Shown piece by piece: positions 42,131-47,744 of a stretch of 47,744 nt of DNA. The notes below the pieces were generated by a model. It ran no database searches. It was given only the letters and a program-made list of their open reading frames with translations, and was not told the DNA's origin. The DNA comes from Microcaldota archaeon (GTDB lineage: Archaea > Micrarchaeota > Micrarchaeia > Micrarchaeales > Micrarchaeaceae). The position numbers were made by a program, and so were the translations under genes. The stretch covers positions 1-47,744 of the forward strand of contig JAKAPJ010000009.1 in assembly GCA_021807115.1 (NCBI GenBank). The letters are read 5' to 3'. The stretch's first letter is position 1; each line of letters begins with the position of its first letter.

Positions 42131-42709
42131 TCAGTCCGTAAGAACCCTGTATCTTACGGCGTGCAGTATGGCCCATGTAACTAAGTATGCGGCAAAAGCC
42201 AGATAGCTGTTCCACCACAGGGTGTATACGAACAGCCCCTGCCCTATGAGCAGCCGCTCGCCCAGTGCCCCGAAGAATGCGAATACTATGCAGTCGGCAA
42301 GCGAATGCCACTTGTTGAACTTCCGCGGCAGGTACAGAGCCCATGCAGCCCCACCGAAAAGCGCTATGCACATCACCTGGACTGGAACTACGCCCAGTGC
42401 CAGAACAATTCCCATGAGATTCGATGGCACGGTATGCCACAGGCCAGCAAACCAGCCGGCGTTCTCCGCCACGAGGTCGAAGAGCATTAGGAACAGCCCT
42501 ATTTCCAGCGCGCGGGTTAGACGTCTCCTGTTTCGGCTCCCCTCTATTACAAGCCAGCCTATCGCGCTCAGTGCCAGTATGTCCCACGCCAGCTGGCCGA
42601 GGTGCACGAAATAGAACAGCAGCGCAAGCAGTACGAAGTACCCTACGAGGATGTACATGAACCTGAACTCCGCGGTTCCGGCCACGGACCGCCTGGATGC
42701 CCTCCTCAT
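42131..42709 (-). CDS. Unrecognised polytopic membrane protein
   Basis: A 192-residue protein with a basic N-terminus (MRRASRRS) and six or seven hydrophobic helices. Conserved-looking polar spots inside or next to helices: FDLVAENAGWFAGLWH and FGALGERLLIGQGLFVYTLWWNSY. The Glu/Asn/Trp pattern faintly recalls lycopene-cyclase-domain membrane proteins, but I cannot support that. The ATG at 42709 is 26 bases from the TATA box TTTAAAAATA (42731-42740 on the plus strand), so the mRNA is probably leaderless. It ends about 100 bases from the small RNA, in convergent orientation. Confidence 0.6.
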   Translation of the reverse strand: MRRASRRSVAGTAEFRFMYILVGYFVLLALLFYFVHLGQLAWDILALSAIGWLVIEGSRNRRRLTRALEIGLFLMLFDLVAENAGWFAGLWHTVPSNLMGIVLALGVVPVQVMCIALFGGAAWALYLPRKFNKWHSLADCIVFAFFGALGERLLIGQGLFVYTLWWNSYLAFAAYLVTWAILHAVRYRVLTD

Positions 42710-42781
42710 GATTAGCTCTGGGATTAATAATTTAAAAATATTGCTATTTTGCCGGCGCGGCAAGGCCATGGAAAGCCGTGC

Positions 42782-43522
42782 CTATCTTGATATGCATAGG
42801 CCGTGCGGGGTGACCTCGTACGGCATGGTCCTGAGGCTGTGGCTTGTGCCCCGCATCTCGAGCACCTCAATGGTCCTCACCCTGGTATCGGCACCCTCGC
42901 CAGAGCCTTCCCGCAGGTAGAGCATGATTATACCGTCCACCTCGAAGAACTCCTGCTCGAAAGTCAGCTTGCTCCGTTGGGGGCTCGATAGCTCGCTTAT
43001 GATTATACCAGTAACGCCAGCTTCCTTCAGGGAGTCGTGGAGGCTGACGGCAAAATTTCGGTATTCCCAGTCGTCCTTGAAGAATATGCGCAGTATAGTC
43101 ATGTTGTCTATGACGATGGTCTGCGCGTGTGCCTCCTTTATGATAGGCGCAACCTGCGTACTTACGCTCTTGAAGAACCGCTCCGCAAGCTCCAGCCTGG
43201 TCATATCCGGATTGCCGAACAGCGCGGTCATGAGCTTCTTGGCGTCGTAGATTGTTATCTCACCGGACCGGAGCATGTCGTCTATGCCGGTGAATTCAGG
43301 AAATGCGGATTTGGCGTTCTCTACTATGTCCTCGGCGTTCTCTTCCAGCGATATTATTATGCCTGGCCTGCCGAGCTGGGCATTCTTGTACACAAAGGCG
43401 AATGTGAAGAGTGTCTTGCCAGTGCCGGGCCCGCCAGCGAGCAGGACCTGGTTGCCCTTGGGTACGCCGCCGCCCATCATGTCATCCAGCCCATCGACCC
43501 CGGTGGTTATTCTTTCCCTCAT
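42782..43522 (-). CDS. KaiC/RadA-like single-domain ATPase
   Basis: A 246-residue RecA-fold ATPase. RITTGVDGLDDMMGGGVPKGNQVLLAGGPGTGKT contains Walker A (about residues 30-37), followed by GIIISLEENAEDIVENA with the catalytic Glu pair and TIVIDNMTILRIFF as Walker B. Length corresponds to one KaiC domain, as in the many archaeal KaiC-like proteins linked to signal transduction or motility, whose roles are mostly unknown. Lacks the second domain and phosphorylation sites of cyanobacterial KaiC. A minus-strand TATA (CTATAAA, 43593-43599) lies about 70 bases before the ATG. It is transcribed divergently from the copper operon. Confidence 0.82.
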   Translation of the reverse strand: MRERITTGVDGLDDMMGGGVPKGNQVLLAGGPGTGKTLFTFAFVYKNAQLGRPGIIISLEENAEDIVENAKSAFPEFTGIDDMLRSGEITIYDAKKLMTALFGNPDMTRLELAERFFKSVSTQVAPIIKEAHAQTIVIDNMTILRIFFKDDWEYRNFAVSLHDSLKEAGVTGIIISELSSPQRSKLTFEQEFFEVDGIIMLYLREGSGEGADTRVRTIEVLEMRGTSHSLRTMPYEVTPHGLCISR

Positions 43523-43623
43523 ACGGCCTCAGATATCAGGGATGCACAACCCGACTGTGGATTCCCGACAGATTAGATTTCTATGACAAACTCTATAAAC
43601 CGTTGTGCACTCCGCGTTTGTGC

Positions 43624-43639
43624 GTATCAAGCTTGATAC
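43624..43639. promoter_or_regulatory. Perfect palindrome GTATCAAGCTTGATAC upstream of the copper operon
   Basis: Exact 16-bp inverted repeat with the outer GTATC/GATAC of the HxlR-type set but AAGCTT in the middle. It lies between the divergent KaiC-like and copper genes. A second inverted repeat, CGGTT-GTT-AACCG (43645-43657), follows directly. It may belong to the same regulator or to a separate metal sensor. Confidence 0.45.
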
Positions 43640-43729
43640 TGCATCGGTTGTTAACCGTGGATGCAGATTTTTGAAATGCGAAAGGTATTTTGCTTTAACT
43701 TGAGATGCCGTGCTGGAACTGGCGATAGA

Positions 43730-43870
43730 ATGATGGATCCTGTGTGCGGGATGGAGGTAGGGGGTGGGTCGAAATTCAGCAGCCGCCATGGAGGCAGGAT
43801 GTACTTTTTCTGCTCTGCACAGTGCAAGAAGAGCTTCGACAGCGCACCTGGCAGGTATGCAAAGGTGTAG
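43730..43870 (+). CDS. Small YHS/TRASH-domain metal-binding protein
   Basis: A 46-residue protein made almost entirely of a YHS domain: MDPVCGMEV ... RHGGRMYFFCSAQCKKSFDSAPGRY. The Cys of PVCGM and the pair FCSAQC bind metal, presumably copper or another soft ion. The start at 43730 follows GGCGAT and begins at the domain; the frame also opens at 43661 and 43676 (MRKVFCFNLRC...), which would add two more Cys. Same domain occurs at the N-terminus of the ATPase two genes downstream, so it may act as a cytoplasmic metal chaperone for it. First gene of the operon. Confidence 0.75.
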   Translation: MMDPVCGMEVGGGSKFSSRHGGRMYFFCSAQCKKSFDSAPGRYAKV

Positions 43871-43875
43871 GCGCT

Positions 43876-44019
43876 ATGCGATACCTGTGCAGGGTATGTG
43901 GACTGCACTATTTGTCTAGGGATCTTGCGGATGCGTGCTATGATTGGTGCTCAAAGCACGACAGCTGCAGTCTGGCCGTAGCAAGGCAGTCTATTGAGGC
44001 CAAACACAAAAGGGCGTGA
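43876..44019 (+). CDS. Cys-rich small protein between YHS protein and copper ATPase
   Basis: A 47-residue protein: MRYLCRVCGLHYLSRDLADACYDWCSKHDSCSLAVARQSIE. It has Cys-x2-Cys, a lone Cys, then Cys-x5-Cys with a His between, enough for a small metal site. Similar short proteins lie next to metal-transport genes in other archaea, as I recall, without a proven function. It begins 5 bases after the YHS stop and ends 3 bases before the ATPase start, so it is co-transcribed; a metal-delivery or sensing role is inferred. Confidence 0.7.
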   Translation: MRYLCRVCGLHYLSRDLADACYDWCSKHDSCSLAVARQSIEAKHKRA

Positions 44020-44022
44020 TTT

Positions 44023-46101
44023 ATGACTACGGATCCGATATGCGGTATGTATGTGAATGAAGGCATCACTACACTCACAAGCGAGAGGCAGGGGAGAATG
44101 TATTACTTCTGCAGCACAAACTGCAAGGTGCAGTTCGAAAGGCCGGAGAGGGAACTGGCCGCGCTGAGGTCGGCACTGATGGTGGCCACGCCGCTCACTG
44201 CCGTGGTCGCGGTGCTTACGTACTCAATCAGCCTGCCATACGGTGGGTACATGGCGTTTGTAATTGCAAGCATAGTGCAGTTCTATTCAGGAGAGAGGTT
44301 CTATGCAGGGGTGGCGGACGCAGTAAGGAACAGGTCTGCCAACATGGATACGCTCATAGCCATAGGATCCACTGCAGCATGGGCATTCAGCACAGTTGTA
44401 CTTTTCTTCCCCCATGCGTTCGGCGGGGGTGGGATGTACTATGACACATCCACGGTAATCATAACACTGATACTTGCGGGCATGTATATGCAGAGGAATG
44501 CTGAATCGAGGGCGTCTGATGCCGTGGCTGCACTCGTAGCGCTGCAGCCGAAAGTCGCTCATGTGGTTGCCAGGGGCAGGGTCATCGACAGGCCCGCGGA
44601 TGGGCTGAAGCCTGGCGACATTATACTGGTGAGGGCGGGGGAAAAAGTGCCAACAGATTCGGTGGTAGTAGATGGGGAGGGCGAGGTGGACGAGTCGATG
44701 ATCACGGGGGAGAGCGTGCCTGCAGCCAAGCGGAGGGGGGATGCCCTGACTGGAGGCACCATAAGTTCTGCAAGCTCGCTTAGGGCCAGGGTAATGCGGG
44801 TCGGGAACGACACTACGCTGTCGCAGATCATAATGATAGTTCAGGATGCCGCCTCAAGCAAGGTGCCCGTGCAGGAACTGGCCGACAGGGCGGCATCGTA
44901 TTTCGTGCCCCTAGTTGTGGCGGTGGGCGTGCTCGCCTCGCTGGGATGGTATTATCTCGGCCACGTGGGTGCTGGGACCGCGGTGCTGGTGTTTGTCAGC
45001 GTCATGATAATAGCTTGCCCTTGCGCGTTGGGCATAGCGACACCGACCGCGCTCCTGGTCGCCTCCGGCACCGCAGCGAGGAATGGCGTACTCATAAAGA
45101 GCGGCAGTAGCCTGCAGGCCGGAAGCACCATAGACACGGTGATGCTGGACAAGACAGGCACGCTGACCGCAGGCAGGCCACAGGTTACCGACATAATAAA
45201 GACATCCACGTATAGCCCAAGGGAGATACTCGGGTATGCGGCCATGGCTGAGCTGAGCTCGGAACACGTCCTGGGCAAGACGATAGTCGAGAAGGCCAGG
45301 GCGTCTGGGCTGCCGCTGAGGCTGCCCAAAAAATTCAGCTACAGGCAGGGCAGCGGCATAATTGCCACGGCGCAGAAAGGCGAGGTAGTGGCGGTCGGGA
45401 ACAGGGGTCTCTTCGAGGAGAGGCAGCTAGCGGCTGCGGAGAAAATGGTGCAGTCTTTGGAGATGGAGGGGAAGACATGCCTCATAGTAGGGGTGGGCGG
45501 GAGGATAGTAGGGATCATAGCGCTTGCTGATGCAATCAAAAGCGGCAGCAGGGGTGCCATAGACATGCTGCACGCAGACAGGAAGGATGTATGGATGATT
45601 ACGGGAGACAATGGCATTGTTGCAAATGCAGTAGCCAAGAAACTTGGCATAGACAATGTGGTGGCTGGCGCCAAACCCCAGGACAAGATGAGGAAGGTTG
45701 CAGAGCTACAGCGGGCTGGCAGGAAGGTCGCAATGATAGGCGACGGGGTGAATGACGCACCGGCGCTGACAAAGGCAGACCTGGGCATAGCGATAGGCGC
45801 CGGTACGGACGTGGCGATACAGGCGGGCGGCATGGTCTTGATGCGCAATGACATCTATGACGCGGTATTTGCGCTCAGGCTTGCAAAAAGTACGATGTCG
45901 AAGATAAGGCAGAACCTTTTCTGGGCGTTCGCGTACAACGCAGTGCTGATACCAGTGGCTGCCGGTGCACTGATACCGTTCTTCACTGTGAGCGTATACG
46001 ACGTCCTGCCTGCGCTTGCGGCGGCGGCCATGGCGCTGAGTTCGCTTACGGTGGTCTCAAACTCTCTGCTTCTTTCCGGCTTCAAGCCTAGGCGACACTG
46101 A
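44023..46101 (+). CDS. copA: P1B-type copper-exporting ATPase with N-terminal YHS domain
   Basis: A 692-residue heavy-metal pump. An N-terminal YHS domain (DPICGMYV ... YYFCSTNC, residues 3-40) replaces the usual HMA domain. The membrane metal site is CPC at residues 332-334 (IIACPCALGIATPTALL), typical of Cu(I) pumps; the phosphorylated Asp is D376 in LDKTGTL; the actuator motif is ITGESVP, and MIGDGVNDAPAL is the hinge. The nucleotide-binding motif usually read as SEHPLG here is SEHVLG (H415, V416), so Pro is lost. Copper is the most likely substrate, silver possible. Third gene of the operon with the two small metal proteins. Confidence 0.92.
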   Translation: MTTDPICGMYVNEGITTLTSERQGRMYYFCSTNCKVQFERPERELAALRSALMVATPLTAVVAVLTYSISLPYGGYMAFVIASIVQFYSGERFYAGVADAVRNRSANMDTLIAIGSTAAWAFSTVVLFFPHAFGGGGMYYDTSTVIITLILAGMYMQRNAESRASDAVAALVALQPKVAHVVARGRVIDRPADGLKPGDIILVRAGEKVPTDSVVVDGEGEVDESMITGESVPAAKRRGDALTGGTISSASSLRARVMRVGNDTTLSQIIMIVQDAASSKVPVQELADRAASYFVPLVVAVGVLASLGWYYLGHVGAGTAVLVFVSVMIIACPCALGIATPTALLVASGTAARNGVLIKSGSSLQAGSTIDTVMLDKTGTLTAGRPQVTDIIKTSTYSPREILGYAAMAELSSEHVLGKTIVEKARASGLPLRLPKKFSYRQGSGIIATAQKGEVVAVGNRGLFEERQLAAAEKMVQSLEMEGKTCLIVGVGGRIVGIIALADAIKSGSRGAIDMLHADRKDVWMITGDNGIVANAVAKKLGIDNVVAGAKPQDKMRKVAELQRAGRKVAMIGDGVNDAPALTKADLGIAIGAGTDVAIQAGGMVLMRNDIYDAVFALRLAKSTMSKIRQNLFWAFAYNAVLIPVAAGALIPFFTVSVYDVLPALAAAAMALSSLTVVSNSLLLSGFKPRRH

Positions 46102-46160
46102 AATGCGCCACCCTCTGGCGGCGCCAAACTGTTTTTATTTGTTAACAACGAATAGCAACC

Positions 46161-47129
46161 ATGCTTGACGTAGTCACACTCGGCTCGGCCACAAAGGACA
46201 TTTTCCTTTTCGCAGGGGCCAGCAGCCTGGAGTCGGGGCCCCGAAGCCATTTCCTAGAGATCCCGCTGGACAAGAAGATAGAGGTAGTGAGGAGGCTGGA
46301 GTTCACAGGGGGCGGCGCGACAAACTCCGCTGCGACTTTCGCGAATTTCAAAAAGGATGTGGCGGTGATTTCGAAGATAGGCGACGACTACAACGGGGAC
46401 TTCATAGTCGACGAGCTGAGGCGCATTGGGGTATCGACAAGATACCTTATACGCACGGAAGGGGAAACCCCTTTCACAAATATACTGGTATCGAGCAACG
46501 GCCACATGATAATACTGTCGATGAGGGGTATAGCAGACACCATGGGCGCGGACGAACTTAGGCTGGACTTCAAATCCCAATGGATGTACATAAGCCCGCT
46601 TTCAGGAAAAAGCTATTCAGTGCTGCCCAAGGTACTTGGCTACTGCTCCAAAAACGGAATAAAAGTTGCACTGCTTCCTGGCTCGATGGAACTGGACATA
46701 GGTATAAGGGGGATGAGGGATACGATGGGCAAAGTGGACCTCGTGGCAATGAACATAGATGAAGCAGGAAGATTCGTTGGTTCGGGCAACTACAGAAAGA
46801 ACTTGATATCCCTTGCCCGGGCCGTGGCTGGCACAGCCATAATAACCATGGGAGGTAGGGGGTCTATAGTAGCAAGCGAAGGGCGTGTATACAAGGCAGG
46901 CGTTTTCAAGGCAAGGCAGATCAACACAATAGGCGCTGGCGATGCATATTCATCAGGGTTCGTGACCGGGCTGATAGACGGCCGCGGGATAGAGGATTGC
47001 ATAAACTTGGCAAGCTACAACGCGAAGGGTGTGATTGGTGGCTACGGAGCAAAGAGCGGCCTTGTGGACCGCTACCCGTCCACCGGAGTGAAAATAGAGC
47101 GCATAGGAAGCTACCTGCCAGCCGCATAG
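46161..47129 (+). CDS. PfkB-family carbohydrate kinase (ribokinase-like)
   Basis: A 322-residue sugar or nucleoside kinase. VVTLGSATKDIFLFAG starts the fold; LEFTGGGATNSAATFANF is the substrate-region glycine motif, and NTIGAGDAYSSGFVTGL is the PfkB signature 2 with the catalytic Asp of GAGD. The substrate is not evident; the N-terminus is closer to adenosine/ribokinase-like archaeal members than to fructose kinases. TATA-like TTTTTAT (46132-46138) is 25 bases from the ATG, so the mRNA is leaderless. Monocistronic, between the copper operon and the CYTH gene. Confidence 0.87.
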   Translation: MLDVVTLGSATKDIFLFAGASSLESGPRSHFLEIPLDKKIEVVRRLEFTGGGATNSAATFANFKKDVAVISKIGDDYNGDFIVDELRRIGVSTRYLIRTEGETPFTNILVSSNGHMIILSMRGIADTMGADELRLDFKSQWMYISPLSGKSYSVLPKVLGYCSKNGIKVALLPGSMELDIGIRGMRDTMGKVDLVAMNIDEAGRFVGSGNYRKNLISLARAVAGTAIITMGGRGSIVASEGRVYKAGVFKARQINTIGAGDAYSSGFVTGLIDGRGIEDCINLASYNAKGVIGGYGAKSGLVDRYPSTGVKIERIGSYLPAA

Positions 47130-47336
47130 CATTGCACCGGACGCTCGGATCTTCTGCGGCAGTTGGCGAGCAGCCCTTTTACACCTATGCGCATCTACAT
47201 TGTCCTACACCGATCCTGGGTATATCCACGGCGGGTGGCGGTTAACGGCCGCCGGAGCCGATGGACATGTGTCTAACGCAGTGGACCGCTTAAATATTAG
47301 CCAAGCGATATAGTATATGTCTTGTAGTGGATTTGC

Positions 47337-47744
47337 ATGGCAGGTCAGATAACCGTGCTGCCTAGGCACCTTACGTCCATGGCAGCCGAAGACAGTTTCA
47401 CTGTGGCTCCTGAAAGGGAGCGTAAGTTCCTTGTGGCACAGCTCCCTAGGGACCTGTCTTCATATCAGCACGAGGAGCTGCGGCAGGCCTATGTCAAGGA
47501 CGGCGCGAGCGGGGAGTGGGTCAGGGCGCGCGAGGTGGACGGAGGCAGGGAGTACATACTTACCATAAAGGTAACGAAGGACGACTACGAAAGGATTGAA
47601 GGGGAGAGACCGATAACCAAGAAGGAGTTTGAACTCATACTTGCGCTTTCTGAAGGCAGGGCGCTGGAGAAGACAAGGTACTACATACCGCACAGCGGCA
47701 GGACCTTTGAGCTCGACGCGTACCACGGAAAGCTGGAGGGCATG
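47337..47744 (+). CDS. CYTH-domain protein, 3' end cut by window edge
   Basis: 136 codons are seen. After about 25 extra residues comes APERERKFLVAQLP, with the ExExK motif (E-R-E-R-K) that defines CYTH (CyaB/thiamine triphosphatase) enzymes. WVRAREVDGGREYILTIKV gives the strands with basic residues for a triphosphate, and EKTRYYIPHSGRTFELDAYHGKLEG the expected next strands. Family members hydrolyse triphosphates (thiamine triphosphate, inorganic tripolyphosphate) or make cAMP; the class cannot be told from this part. The TATA-like CTTAAATATT (47289-47298) precedes the ATG at 47337 by about 40 bases. The C-terminus lies outside the window. Confidence 0.82.
   Translation, partial: MAGQITVLPRHLTSMAAEDSFTVAPERERKFLVAQLPRDLSSYQHEELRQAYVKDGASGEWVRAREVDGGREYILTIKVTKDDYERIEGERPITKKEFELILALSEGRALEKTRYYIPHSGRTFELDAYHGKLEGM

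Noticed and set aside
46430-46446. GTATC-N5-GATAC inside the PfkB gene
   Set aside because: The spacing is 5 rather than the 4-base centre of the other sites, and it lies in coding sequence away from any promoter.
1-47744. tRNA or rRNA genes
   Set aside because: I looked in the intergenic stretches on both strands for the T-arm pattern with a paired acceptor stem. The small RNA has a long closing stem, but its arms do not fit a tRNA.

Overview
This window looks like a chromosomal piece of a small-genome archaeon. Promoters are archaeal: AT-rich TATA boxes sit about 25-27 bases from many starts, and several mRNAs look leaderless, while downstream genes carry GGTGA-type ribosome sites and 4-base ATGA/GTGA overlaps. 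The gene mix is a bacterial-type uvrBAC operon, membrane GT-C glycosyltransferases, a Thr/Ser-rich DUF2341-type surface protein, a heme operon and a cytochrome b. It would fit a Micrarchaeota (ARMAN-like) or Thermoplasmata-related lineage; Micrarchaeota is my preferred guess, with moderate confidence. No rRNA, tRNA, CRISPR array, IS element or phage module was found.

Layout. 1-2150: a GH15-type glycosidase cut by the left edge and an APC amino-acid permease, both minus. 2363-3304: a ROK sugar kinase. 3305-3650: a gene-free stretch with a regulator-type palindrome and RNA-like hairpins. 3651-10065: uvrB-uvrA-uvrC on the minus strand; uvrB has no normal start codon before its conserved N-terminus. 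10279-15251: a winged-helix regulator with its own operator, followed 11 bases later by a 1570-residue surface protein. 15252-15846: intergenic, with a small-RNA gene. 15847-20696: three GT-C-like membrane proteins, the first broken by an in-frame TGA. 20804-25766: small membrane protein, HAD phosphatase, repeat protein and an unrecognised 1106-residue protein. 25871-28430: UbiA prenyltransferase, quinone-oxidoreductase-like MDR protein and CAAX-type protease in one operon. 28427-30438: glyoxalase-fold protein and a cytochrome b. 30717-40474: nine tightly packed heme-synthesis genes. 40485-42709: NADP-dependent oxidoreductase, HxlR-family regulator, a second copy of the small RNA, and a membrane protein. 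42782-46101: KaiC-like ATPase and a copper-export operon. 46161-end: PfkB kinase and a CYTH-domain protein cut by the right edge.

Two systems stand out. First, the heme operon (hemE-hemH-hemC-hemD-hemA-hemY-radical SAM-hemL-hemB) encodes every step from glutamyl-tRNA to a Bacillus-like coproporphyrin ferrochelatase, but no HemN/HemF and no HemQ/ChdC. A radical SAM/SPASM protein sits where the last decarboxylase should be, so I infer a hybrid coproporphyrin-type route. Its heme could serve the cytochrome b just upstream.

Second, a 16-bp palindrome (roughly GTAYCC-N4-GGRTAC) occurs just upstream of the TATA box in at least six promoters: the HxlR-family regulator itself, the NADP oxidoreductase, the UbiA-MDR-protease operon, two copies of a structured small RNA about 85-95 nt long on opposite strands, and a short leaderless unit at 3392-3457. 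The spacing of 6-9 bp to TATA is nearly constant, which suggests a local regulon with its own pair of small RNAs. By family analogy with redox/quinone-sensing DUF24 regulators the signal may be quinone or thiol stress. This is my best candidate for an undescribed system.
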